A DNA stretch of 64,000 nt from Sphaerolaimus hirsutus (lineage: Eukaryota; Nematoda; Chromadorea; Monhysterida; Sphaerolaimidae). The position numbers and the translations under genes were made by a program. Where the stretch lies: contig OZ038459.1 in the NCBI GenBank assembly GCA_964036195.1, forward strand, positions 12,149,206-12,213,205. The letters are read 5' to 3'. The notes below the pieces were generated by a model. It did no database searches. It was not told where the DNA came from and saw only the letters and a program-made list of their open reading frames with translations. Below are positions 53,131-63,977 of the stretch, piece after piece; position 1 is the stretch's first letter; the number at the start of each line of letters is the position of its first letter.

Positions 53131-53345
53131 TGTTCGAACGTCTTTTGGCAAAGTATGAAGACCGTATTTATTCTAAAAGAAGAGCGCCGTTCTATTTTTT
53201 TTCGTCAACTTGTTGACCTGCCGTTCTATTGGAGGTTGACGGAAAAAATAGAACGGCGCTCTTCTTTTAGAAGAAATACGGTATTCATACTTTGTCAAAA
53301 ACGTTCGAACTTATTTTTTAAATCGCTGTGTGTGGAGCGGCGTCG
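53111..53345. mobile_element. Palindrome: TTCTTCTAATAG-type MITE inside 50-bp outer inverted arms
   Basis: The inner element 53159-53286 has ends ACCGTATTTATTCTAAAAGA and TCTTTTAGAAGAAATACGGT. Outside it, CCACACACAGCGATTTTGTT with CGAACGTCTTTTGGCAAAGT is mirrored by ACTTTGTCAAAAACGTTCGA and AAATCGCTGTGTGTGG. The left outer arm overlaps a coding-like island. Confidence 0.75.
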
Positions 53346-53368
53346 GTGCCAAACTAGCTGAGAACCAC

Positions 53369-56300
53369 TTAGAACAAATTCAGTCGACGACATTCCAATC
53401 GTAAACCGACCTGCGAGTTTGGCCGCGTCGTAGCCTCGGTGCTACTAAACAAATCGATTTGACTTTCCCTTATGGCAATTTTTACGTCCGATTTTGGCTT
53501 CATCTGGCAGGTTCTACGTTTCTTTCGGGGTGGTTCCTGAGAAGAGAGCAAGTTGTAGCAATATGTTCCATGACATGTTTTCCAACGCTTTTGTGCAAAA
53601 AAGAGCCAACAAAAAATATATATAAATATAAACACACTAACAAAAATGCTGTGGCCAAGGCCACTTTTATATATTTTTTGATGTCTGCTTTTTGTACAAA
53701 AGCATAGAAAATATGTCAAGGAACATTTCCAAGCAAAAAGTAGCCTTGGCTCCACCAGTTTTGTGAGTATTTTGCAAACATCTTGACAGTTTTGAGCAAA
53801 TGTAGCATCATAAATTTGTTTGCATAATACTCAGAAAAATGCTGGCACCAAGGTTACTTTTGCCCGGGAATGTTCCATGACACGTTTTTCAATGCTTTTG
53901 TGCAAAAAACAAGCATCAAATAATAAAGATATTAAGTCTATTGTCGTTTCTCACCATTTTGTACAAAATACTCACAAAAATGCTGGCGCCAAGGTTACCT
54001 TTGCTTGAAAATGTTCCATGACATATTTCTTAATGCTTTTGTGCAACAAAACAGACAACAAAAATGAGAAAAAATATTCTGTTGATTGTCATTTCTTTGC
54101 ATTTTGGAGAAAACACTAACAAAAATGCTGGTGCCAAGGCTACTTTTATATACCGTATTTCCTCAAAATACCCCCCCCCCCCCCTTCAAAATGGGCACTA
54201 TGAATTTCTGGTCCGGGAAATGCATAACAGACGTTCAAAACACTTACTGTGTTACGTTAGAACATTATTTATACCATCTACATCCTTATATAAGGCTGTA
54301 AAAACTTATAAATGGTGGTTATTGTTGCATTTTTCACGTTTTTCTCTCAAAATTTTCACTCTGAAAAAATCAACCCCTGGGGGTAATTCGAGGAAATACG
54401 GTATATCTTTGATGTCTGTTTTTTTTGCACAAAAGCATAGAGAATATGTCATGGAACATTTCCAAGCAAAAGTAGCCATGGCTCCAGCACTTTTGTGAGT
54501 ATTTTGCAAACACCTTCGCAATTTTGAGCAAATGTAGCTTCATAAATTTGTTTGCAAAATACTCACAAAAATGCTGACACCAAGGCTACTTTTGCTTGGA
54601 AATTATCCATCACATGTTTTTCAATGCTTTTGTGCAAAAAACAAGCATCAAATAATAAATAAATTCAGTATATTGCCATTTCTTTGATTTTGAAGAAAAT
54701 ACTTAAAAAAATCTCTGCTCAAAATCTACTTCTGCTTGAATATGTTCCATGCTTGAACATGTTTTCCAATGCTGTTGTGCAAAAAAGAGACAACAAAATA
54801 TAAACATAAATATGAACACACTTACAAAAATGCTGTGGCCAAGGTTACTTTTTTATATTTTTGATTTCTGCTTTTTGCACAAAAGCATATAGAAAATATG
54901 TCATGGAACATTTCCAAGCAAAAGTAGCCTTGGCTCCAGCAGTTTTGTGAGTATTTTGCAAACATCTTGACAGTTTTGAGCAAATGTAGCATCATTGATT
55001 AGTTTGCAAAATACTCAAAAAATGATAACACCAAGGTTACTTTTGCTCGGAAATGTTCCATGACATGTTTCTCAATGCTTCTGTGCAACAAAACAGACAA
55101 ACAAAAAAAAACAATTTTTCAACTGATTGTAGTTTCTTTGCATTTTGGAGAAAACACTAACCAAAATACTGGTGCCAAGGCTACTTGAATGAATTTTATC
55201 TTTATGAACCCCAGAGGGGACCAAAAAACTAAACCCCTGACTTGGAGTAGATTACTTGCGCTGACAGCCCACTTGCGTTGAGAGTTTACTTGCGCTGAGG
55301 CACACCACAGCCATTTCTCTGGTGCCATTACCAGACCCTGGAAAATGCTCTGTCAAATGTCATGCAAACTGTTATAAGAAAACGTCCAGTAAAATAAAAC
55401 AACATTTTACATTTTACGTGACTTTTGACGGTTTGCGCGACATGCCATTTTACATTTTACAGGGTGTTTTACAATGTCTGGAAGTAGCCCCAGCTCTCCC
55501 ATCAGCAAATGCACAGCCACCAACCGTTTGCGTGGTTGTATGCACCGAACTAGTGGCAGAATCGCATTGGTGTTGTATGTCTACCAGCTGATTTTGCAAC
55601 CTCCCAACCTCATCGCGTAATTCGGCTTCGCGTCGTGTTGATTCTGTGAGGACAATTTTTACATATTTTTTAGACAGTCGCAATGGCATATAATTGGATA
55701 AGTCTCTTTATAGCTTCTCCTGCTTGACACGATCATAGATAAATGTACCGTATTACTTCGAATTGACCCCCCCTCGAAATACCCCCAGGTCTTTTCGAGC
55801 TGAGGAAAAAATAAACCCCCGTCGAAATACCCCTCTTGAATGATGTACATCATGTATGCAATGTACATGATGCATTTATTGATGCCAGTAGCATCGCATA
55901 TGCACACATATATGCTAGTTTGTGTATTGACGTACGTTTATATTTATGTCCCAATTTATTGTATTTGGTCACGTTTATGACCGGTTTCTGTACTATGAAT
56001 GTAACGAAAATTTCTGACGACATAATAAACCCCCATATGGGGTAATTCGAGGTAATACGGTAAATGTAGAAAACTCAAAATTATCCAACCAACACTTTGG
56101 TGAATGAATCTAACACATTTGCTCTCACCACACACAGGAATTTTTAGTTATGCGTTCTAAGGTTTTTTTGGAATCGGAATCAGAAGTGATTTTGCAAACT
56201 CGATTTTACTCAGAACCAAAAACGGCCAACCGATTTTTTCATTTTGCAACGCGTGATTGTCCGGCAACATTTGGTTAAGATTCTCATTAAATTTCGCGCA

Positions 56301-59300
56301 TCGGTCGCGCAGCTCGGCCAGTTCTATTTCGCGCGCGGAGAGGTCGTCGGTAGCGCGAGTCCATTTCTGCTCCAAAATTTGCCGCTCGCGCGACTCTGTG
56401 CGAGAAGTGTGGAAGATTGTAAACAGGGGTAGGGCTCGGACGATATGACTTTTCGATATCGATATATTTCTGAAACTCGATATTCGATATCGATACAATG
56501 GCCCTACACACCCTACACACACTAGTTTTCACCGTGACTTGTGTGAAAACTGAAATGGCGACATGGCGACATTCAGCCTACTCTTTTTGTATGCTATGTG
56601 TTTTAGTTTTCAAATTTTCAATTGCTTACTTTCATTAACTTAAATTCAAATTTAATTTTAATTAAATCATTCAACCGTGTCCATTAATTTGCATTTTGAG
56701 AAATTCAGATTCTGAGAAGTCACGGTGAAAACTAGTGTGTGTAGGCACAATATGGACCACCAGTATCGATATGAAAATATGGTCGAATTTCGATGTTTGT
56801 TCAAAATTTTCGAAATCGAAATTTGATGTGAAAAATAGTCGACATCCGATATTCGATAAGTCTGATTGGTCAGACTGATTGGTCAATAGCTTAGCCTGGG
56901 GTCCTGGGGTCAATTCCGAAAGTGTACAAGTAAAAAAGTATCGAATCACCTTGCTTCAATAAAATATTGAAAAAACGACTACCCAAATCCACACAAACCT
57001 TCAGCCGCTTCATTTTCAAGTTTCTCCTGATTCTTTCGCAACTGTTCATTGTCCGCGTTCAGACGTTCCAGTTCCAATTTGGCAGCGTCCAAAGACTTCT
57101 GGCACTCTTCCAATTGGGAACGCAAGCAGTCGATTTGAGACTCTTGTGTTGATAGTCTGGTTTCATGGCGAAACCTGTTTTTAAAAGTGGTTTTTAAAGT
57201 TCATAGAGACATTTACCTACCGTGAAATCTAATCGGAATGGGAGATAAGAAACCCTAGTCGGAATGGGAAATAAGAAATTCTCAGTATTCACATTCTATT
57301 TCTTCATCCAATTGTCTGATTTGATAATATTTCGAAAATCACAGTGGAAAAATCATTGCGAAACGCTATCTGCAGGTTTCTACATTGAATTGAAATAATG
57401 TGTCGCATATTGGACTACAATTCGGGAATAATTTACGGCCTTCTCGGGTAGTCCTGAGTCCTGTAAAGTGTAAAGTCAAGTGCCAAATGTCATGTATTAA
57501 AACGTCAATCAAAAAAGAAAAGATTTTATTGCTGAAATTTTGTCACTTTACATAGCAATTTACAAATTTGTATGACACTTGACACTTGAACTTACACTTT
57601 ACAGGACTCGGGAATGGCAGGTCAGCACAGATAAAGCATCACAATCCCCAGGAAATGTAAAGAAATTTTTGCGAGAACATTTACTGCATTTGAGACACAT
57701 CCAAATTGATTTCAAATTAAGAAAATCTCAAATCTCATAGACGCACCGTTCTTCATTGACCATAGACTCCGCCTTTTCAGGCCACGCCGCCAAATCAATC
57801 TCCAATTGCGATTTAACAGCTGCAATTTGATTTGCTTTTGTATTGGCCATGTCCGCATCATGCTCCGCCTTTGTGAGAGACGTTCGCAGAGTTTGCAATT
57901 GCGCGCTGAGATTTTCGTTCGTCTGAAAATGAGAACAAGTTGTCGTTTTTGACTAAGAACCTGTGCTCAAGGGCCCATGCCTATTCCGCATTTTGGCCTA
58001 TTCCGCATTTTGGCTCATCCCGCACATTTAGCTGCCCATCCCGCATTTTGGCCTATCCCGCATCTTGCCGGTGTAATGTGCGAGATAGGCAGTGTGCGTG
58101 ACGCGTCGTGTGCGTGATGGGTTTGTGTGCGGGATAGGCCAAAATGCGGAATAGTGCACCGTCCTGTTGGAATGGAACTCCCCATGTGCGCCGCACGTGC
58201 AAATCACACGCGACCCAAATCACACGCGGCTGTTTGAAACATGTTCAAACATGTTTGAAAATTTTGACGAAATAATAATTCCCCCCTTGCATGGATCCCC
58301 CCTCGAATAGTTCCCCCCTCAAAAATGCCTGACGAAATTATAATCCCCCAGGGGGATTATTCAAGCAAATATGCAAATACTTGAGCAATTAAGTGATTAT
58401 TTTGTGTGGGCAGTTAACGGCTGATAATATTTTAATTGATCAGCGCCAACCGCAAACTGCCCACACAATAATCACGTGATTGCGCAACACACAATTAAGT
58501 ATGGGGGGGCAACTGTGGGGGGGGGGCAATTGACATGCGCCGCGTGTGATTTGCGTCGCGTGTGATTTGCGTCGCGTGTGATTTGCGTCGCGTGTGATTT
58601 GCACGTGCGGCGCACATGGGGAGTTCCATTCCAGAAGGACGGTGCACTATTCCGAATTTTGGCCTATCCCGCACACAAACCCATCACGCACACTGCCTAT
58701 CTCGCACATTACACCGGCAAGATGCGGGATAGGCCAAAATGCGGGATGGGTAGCTAAATGTGCGGGATGAGCCAAAATGCGGAATAGGCCAAAATGCGGA
58801 ATAGTGCACCGTCGTGCTCAAGTAGCAATACCCGTTGTCCGGTGCAAGAATTTGGACCCGTCCGGGGGTTCGTATAGATTGTAAATCGCTCCTCCGGGTG
58901 GATAACAAAAAAATTTGGAGGGGGTTGGGGGAGGGGTGGGGGGGTTCGCGGGGGTTCGATATAAAGGGTTTTTACAGTTTTAGAGGGAAAAACAAAAAGT
59001 AGGTATATAAGTAGCCTTGGCTTCACCATTTTTGTGAGTATTTTGCAAAAATCGTAGCAATTTTGAGCAAATGTAGCATCATAAATTTATTTGCAAAATA
59101 CTCAGAAAAAATTAGCGTATTTGAGCGAAAATTGGGGCAAAATTTCTCAAAAATCGTTCCAGATAGGTGGATAGCGGAAATTTAGCGGAGATCGAAAATT
59201 TTGCCTCCGGGATAGATAGATAGCTGAGCGGCCTCCGGGATATAGATATTTAGATGACGGATTTGGGGAGGGGGTACCCCCCCCCCAACCCCCCTACTAA

Positions 59301-62300
59301 ACCCCTGCCTAGATATTTAGCTAAGCGGAGTCTAGAGCGATCGGAGGTGTGAGGAGACTTATCAATTCTGGACAAGACCATGGCCATTTTCTAGATGGAA
59401 AATAGTTAAAGTTTGACAAATGGGCACCTTCTGCATTTCATTTTTCAACTTTTCGAAACTTACATTGGCCACGACCAATTTCCGCTGCAGCTCAAGGCGC
59501 CCTTTTCTCTCGTTTTCATATTGCGCATCTTTCGAATCAATCTGAACAAGGTAAGTGAAATAAAAAATGAACAGATTGAAAAATCGTTGGGAATGTTTCA
59601 CTTCTACAGGGGGATTTCAATTGTGACTTATATTATCACTTATATACTCGGCGGACATGATACCCTGCCCTCGCACTCATGCCTCACGTTGGAAGCGTGC
59701 CAATGATGATAAACCATGCGATTTTTGTATAAAATGTAAAAAAGCATTGTTTTGAATAGCTAAGTGAACGTATAACGTTATAACAGAGATGCCTATTTTA
59801 ATTTTTTTATGAGAATCGCCTGTGTAAAAAATCGTTGGCACGCTTCCAGCGGGAACCAGGCGTGTAGGGTGTATTGTGACACAGAGCGATCTTCCGATGC
59901 ACTCGCCGTGGTATTTATTTTTCAACATTGCCGCATGTGCATTTGGAGATCGCTGTGAGACACGTGATGCCCAAATCTGAGTTGACACAGTCCAGTTGAA
60001 ACATATGTGTCAACTAGTGTGCGGGCCGCCATTGAACAATACTCACCCCAGGAAACTTGTCTAATATAATATTAATGTATATTTTTGAATAAATCATGTA
60101 GATTGTTCTGTTTTACAATTTTAGTCGAGTTATACATGAGAATTATGGTTTATCCGAAATGTTACAAAAATATACACTACTTAAATGTTGTTAAACCAAC
60201 CTGATTCTTCAACTTTTCAATTTCGCGATTTTTTTCCATGACACAGCTGTATGACTCCTTTAACTCAAACTGAGATTTGGTCCATTTGTCTCTACTTGCA
60301 ATTAAATCAGCCTCAGCTCGGGACTTCGATTTCTCCAGTTCTTTAACATTCAGGTCGATCGTCGTCAAATTGTCACGATGCAGCTTTTGAAGCTTCGCAA
60401 CGGAATCGGTCGCAAACTGCAACATTTTAGCCGATATGTGAGAAGATGCTTAGGTACTTTTGAAACATGACATGCAAAATTTCCATACGTCCACAATAGA
60501 CATAAATATACTCGCAGAATGGCGCAGCGCACACCTAAATTGGCAAAGGCGGTTCCAGCGTTTTTTTTATTTACACCCGAGTGGAATTCTAAAGTCGGTT
60601 CGAACGATTTTATTTACGACCAGACTATTTAAATTTGGATCGGTTCGAACCATTTCGAATTCCACCCCTCTTCTTAATTCCGACTTTGGACTGCGACCAT
60701 GCAAAAAAACGTTCGAACTGCGCCAATGCGCCAATGTGCCACTACACACACATTTTTTCCTTGGAGCGAAAAATTTTCTGGGGTTGGGAGGGGGTTTTCG
60801 TGGGGGGTTTCGGGGGTACACTTTAAAAGACAAGGTGTAAAACACTGGAGGGGGAGAAAAATCGCTAAAAATGGGGGCAAGATACATAAGTAGGTATAAA
60901 ATATAGGTATAGAAGCACGTAAATAGTCAAAAATAGTTGAAAATATGCAATGAGGCACATGAACATGTGATGTTGTAGGTGAAATAGGCAAAAGGAACGA
61001 AAATAAACCATTTCGAGCGAAAATTATTGCAAAATTTCGCAGAAATGGCTCCAGATAGATAGCTGGCCGATTTGGGGGCGCGGTAGTAGGGGCTACTTTC
61101 AGGGTATAATGGCCAAACAAATTGCCTGAGAAATTTACATGAGCGACGGGATGCATAAAAAGCTGAAGCATTTGGGTACCCCCCCCTGAAACCGCGCTGC
61201 TCATGTGCGGGACATTTCTAAAAAAATCCGATTATTGTTTGAAAAAAAATCTATCAAATACCTACAATTGCACAAGTGGACAAGTGATAACACCATGCGA
61301 ACACACACCAAGTATTTTTGCCGCATACTTTCTAGGCTGCCCTTGAGCGACTGTATCTCAGCCTGTCTCTTGGTATTTGCTTCCTTCATGTGTCCGAGCG
61401 CGGTTCTCGCAGACATCACGTCCAGCTGCAGTTGGTCCACTTTCGTAACACACGACTGGCATTCCTTCGGCCCCAGCAACTGCGGCTCCACGCTGCTGCG
61501 AGTGGTCAAAGAGAAGCTACACGAGAGTTCGGTAGTAGTGATGTAAAAAGCGCCAGGACTAGAAATGTAAAAGCGCCATGGCGGTGGCGTCTGGCGCTAG
61601 CGCCAAAGCAAAAAGCGCCATGGCGCTTTTGGCGCTTGGCGGAATCTTGCTGTGGCGCCGTTGGCGCTTGGCGTCATGCCCATGAAAAGCGCCATGGCGC
61701 CTTTGGCGCTATTTTTGCCCGGCGCCAGGAACAAAATGCCTGGCGCTGGCGCTTGGCGCCATTTTTTTCTGGCGCTATTGGCGCTTGGCGCTGGGGTTCG
61801 GAAAAGCGCCATGGCGCTATTGGCGCTTGGCGCCAAAGTTTTGCCAACCTTTTCATAGTGCGCTAGCGCCATACGTTTAACGTTCCTGGCGTCATGTTAA
61901 AATAGCTCAAGCGCCAAAAGCGCCGTGGAGCGTTTTGCTTTGGCGCTAGCGCCAGGAACTAGGCGTCTTGTTCCTGGCGTCATGTGAAGATAGCGCCAAG
62001 CGCAAAAAGCGCCATGGCGTTTTCAAATACAAGTTTGCTTAACACTTCATTTCTCAATTGACATGCTGGGTAAGCAAAGGAAGCTACACGCATCTAGCAA
62101 ATCGTAAAAATAAATGGTACTATTTAGCAATTTTCCTCCAAAATTTGCATTTCTGAATTTTTCCCAAACATATGGCCTAGTTCCCCCCCCTGCCAGCGTC
62201 GAAATGTCACACATGACTTCAATGTATATAAACCAACGTTTCTTGGTCGACTGTAGACGTGTCTCTGACTGGCTGCATTGGTTCTGGTATAATCGAAAGA

Positions 62301-63572
62301 AGACCAGCGCATTTCCGCTCAACATCCGCCGGCCGCAGTTTGAAGAATGCCGCAATCTCGTCGATGATTAGGCGGAGCATCTGCGAGTTTCCGTGCTTTT
62401 AAATGGTCGACTTTCACAATTCATCGCTATATTGCCTCGAATAACTCCCAATTATAGCCGAAGCGAGGAGAAATAACGCACACCCTTCGAAAAAGCTCAT
62501 AGTCCACAGAGCTACGCAAGGAATACACAAATGTAAAATTTACCGTATTTAAGTACCCCACCTCAAAATACCCCCCTCGGAATACCCCCATCATGAGTGA
62601 TACACCACATTCTCCAATTGAGTGTAAAGAGAACATGAATGACAATTAAAAGCTGCGGTTTGTGATCCGTGCAATGGTGGTGGTTATATTGTTGCATTTT
62701 ACATCTGCGTACGTTACAAACAACCAATTAGTACTGGGAGTTCAAGAAATTTCTGCCGAAATAATACCCCCGCTAGAAATAACCCCTCAAAATTTCCATT
62801 CTGAAAAAATAAACCCACGGGGGTATTTCGAGGAAATACGGTATATGTAATGTGTAACAAGCGTCAAACGAGCGCAGAGAATTGCTGCGTGAGTTTCCCG
62901 ACCGTTCTGACGATTAAAAGTACCGTATATCCTCGAATAAGACCCCAGGGGAGTTATTTTTTCGTCGGAGTTTTTGAGGGGGAGGTATTCAAGTGGGGGA
63001 GTTATTCAAGGAGAGAGTTTTTTTACTCAGAAAACTTCGTTTTTTTTACTCAGACCTAATTCATTGTATGAATGCATTCTGTCAACTCATGTAATCCAGG
63101 TTTTTAACAGTTCAACAACAACAGGTGTGTATCCACTGCGTACACGTTATGTATCTGCTGTCGCTGCTATAGGTTAACATACTTTTCTATTTTCATCGAT
63201 CATTTTTGTAAATTTTGTAGCATATTTTTCACCCAGAGGGGGGGGGGTATTCAAGAGGGGGAGTTTTTCAAGGGGGAGTTATTTTTTCGTCAGTGTTTGA
63301 GCCTTGAGGGGGGAGTTATTGAATGGGAAGGAGTTATTCGAGGGGGGTCTTATTCGACGATATCCGGTAGGTTTAAAAAACGTTTTCACAAATTCACTCC
63401 ACCCCCTAACAAGAACCGCAGTAGCACCAACCCGAGCAGCCAAGTTGTCATCCAAGAGTGTAAAGTTGTCCTGCAGGCCTCGCCACGAGTGGTACACTTG
63501 CGCGGCTGCCAGCGTGCAAACTTTACGCAGACTGCATCGGGACGTGTCGCAGCGGCCTTGGGTGCGCCTCAT
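53369..63572 (-). CDS. Coiled-coil protein with basic C-terminal segment, ten exons
   Basis: Unrecognised protein, largely alpha-helical coiled coil. Predicted exons are 63432-63572 (first ATG), 62305-62380, 61309-61495, 60201-60416, 59464-59541, 57747-57922, 56999-57174, 56231-56395, 55525-55643 and 53369-53536. All junction phases fit except 62305 to 61495, where a small exon is probably missing. Representative heptad-rich pieces are LEKSKSRAEADLIASRDKW, LRSQLEECQKSLDAAKLELE, LEQKWTRATDDLSAREIELA and LRDEVGRLQNQLVDIQHQCD. A CxxC pair occurs early (ECQSCVTKVDQLQL). The last exon has an NLS-like EPPRKKRRTCQMKPK. Exons are CG-rich islands; introns hold many MITEs. A structural, nuclear-envelope or centrosomal role would fit the architecture, but no family is recognised. 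The first exon is tentative: the frame is open upstream of the Met to 63664. Confidence 0.75.
53560..55195. repeat. Array of inverted GCTTTTGTGCAAAA units in the last intron of the coiled-coil gene
   Basis: The words CCAAGGCTACTTTTGCTTGG, ATGTTCCATGACATGTTTT, AATGCTTTTGTGCAAAAAA and TTTTGTGAGTATTTTGCAAA with their complements recur about every 170-360 bp in alternating orientation, forming serial hairpins. A TACCGTATT-family MITE (54152-54403) is inserted. A stray unit lies at 59010-59110. Confidence 0.82.
54152..54403. mobile_element. TACCGTATT-family MITE, type B, nested in the array
   Basis: Left end TACCGTATTTCCTCAAAATA; right end GTAATTCGAGGAAATACGGT then A. Interior has TGTGTTACGTTAGAACATT. 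It splits a repeat unit of the surrounding array. Confidence 0.78.
55196..55465. repeat. Degraded GCGCTGAGAG-type and GGGGCAGTCC-type repeats
   Basis: CTTGCGCTGAGAGTTTAC-like words (also at 43030-43080 and 43430-43490) precede a TGTCA-rich block (AAATGTCATGCAAACTG, ACATGCCATTTTACA). Confidence 0.5.
55745..56062. mobile_element. TACCGTATT-family MITE, type A, in a coiled-coil gene intron
   Basis: Left end TACCGTATTACTTCGAATTG; right end GTAATTCGAGGTAATACGGT then A. The core ATGTACATCATGTATGCAAT is present. It lies between exons 56231-56395 and 55525-55643. Confidence 0.8.
56504..56751. mobile_element. CACACACTAGTTTTCAC TIR element nested in CGATATT repeat
   Basis: The left end CCTACACACACTAGTTTTCA is mirrored by TGAAAACTAGTGTGTGTAGG. 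On each side lie halves of a CGATAT-rich element (56430-56500; 56755-56865), so this element inserted into that one. Confidence 0.75.
57445..57618. mobile_element. GGGGCAGTCC/TGTCA-family TIR element
   Basis: TCCTGTAAAGTGTAAAGTCA at the left and TGAACTTACACTTTACAGGA at the right are inverted; AAGTGCCAAATGTCATG and ACACTTGACACTT lie inside. Intron between exons 57747-57922 and 56999-57174. Confidence 0.72.
57972..58813. mobile_element. 842-bp Mutator-like foldback element with 9-bp duplication
   Basis: Arms of about 260 bp are more than 90% identical inverted copies (CTATTCCGCATTTTGGCCTA, ATCTTGCCGGTGTAATGTGC, ATGGAACTCCCCATGTGCGC). They are flanked by GTGCTCAAG at 57963-57971 and 58814-58822. 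Long arms plus a 9-bp duplication match Mutator-like elements. The centre carries a small TGAATA-type C-rich MITE (58265-58375) and four GTCGCGTGTGATTTGC tandem units. No transposase. Confidence 0.85.
58850..59330. mobile_element. CAGGGGT-family sequence with an inserted GTGAGTATTTTGC unit
   Basis: Family words TAGATTGTAAATCGCTCCTC, GGGATAGATAGATAGCTGAG and CTAAACCCCTG. A fragment of the GCTTTTGTGCAAAA array family lies at 59010-59110. Confidence 0.55.
59645..59875. mobile_element. 245-bp TA-target family, diverged copy
   Basis: Starts TACTCGGCGGACATGATACC, with CTCACGTTGGAAGCGTGCCA and CGCTTCCAGCGGGAACCAGG. The right terminus is altered (GGGTGTATTGTG). A TA precedes the left end. Confidence 0.72.
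60520..60735. repeat. Second copy of the GGCGGTTCGAA dispersed element
   Basis: TAAATTGGCAAAGGCGGTTC, TTCTAAAGTCGGTTCGAACG and CGAATTCCACCCCTCTTC align in order with 51265-51500. Confidence 0.75.
60770..61200. mobile_element. CAGGGGT-family-like sequence, degraded
   Basis: Contains GGGAGAAAAATCGCTAAAAA, GGCTCCAGATAGATAGCTGG and ACCCCCCCCTGAAACC. The ends are not clear. Confidence 0.5.
61533..62030. mobile_element. GGCGCC/TAGTGATG-family element
   Basis: Starts TAGTGATGTAAAAAGCGCC at about 61535, with a second start-like GACTAGAAATGTAAAAGCGC at 61559. It continues as about 450 bp of GGCGCC/GGCGCT words. The right terminus is not canonical. It lies 40 bp upstream of exon 61309-61495. Confidence 0.68.
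62543..62845. mobile_element. TACCGTATT-family MITE, type B
   Basis: Left end TACCGTATTTAAGTACCCC; right end GTATTTCGAGGAAATACGGT then A. Interior CAATTGAGTGTAAAGAGAAC and ACATCTGCGTACGTTACAAA. Confidence 0.78.
62921..63369. mobile_element. TATCCTCGAATAA-family MITE, complete
   Basis: Left end TACCGTATATCCTCGAATAA; right end CTTATTCGACGATATCCGGT then A. AGTTATTCAAGG echoes lie near both ends; interior TGTGTATCCACTGCGTACAC matches 15440-15470. It lies between exons 63432-63572 and 62305-62380. Confidence 0.8.
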
Positions 63573-63977
63573 CTGGTATATTCTGCGGCGCTCCCGCGTG
63601 TTTTCCGCGTCACCGTTGTGCAGTTCGCGCAGCGTCGCGGCGCCGCAATCGCAGCTGCGCAGTTGCCCCGATTCAGTTCACTTCGCACCGCGCACTCGTG
63701 GGTAGGATTCAAACGGGATCCCGATCCCTAATCCCGATTATTTTTTGGGATTTAGCTATCCTGGTCAAGATACCGTCGTCTCAATACCGATTTTGATCCC
63801 CAAATTCGAAGATCCCGGTGCCGACCCCCCACCCCCACAAAAAAATCCCCCATCCGTTCCCGAAAAGTCATCCCGTTGGACACTGAGAAGAGCCACACAA
63901 AAGGGAACTCTTTAATGGCGCGTGGTTGGGGTGCAAAGATCTGTGCGGCCGCGGCCCACAGCGAAAAGGGTGCATAT

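Noticed and set aside
57963-58822. Bidirectional regulatory palindrome (enhancer or origin)
   Set aside because: The 9-bp flanking duplication shows that it is an inserted transposon.
61390-61866. 158-codon plus-strand frame
   Set aside because: It is antisense to a coiled-coil exon and then runs through GGCGCC repeats, which lack stops in several frames.
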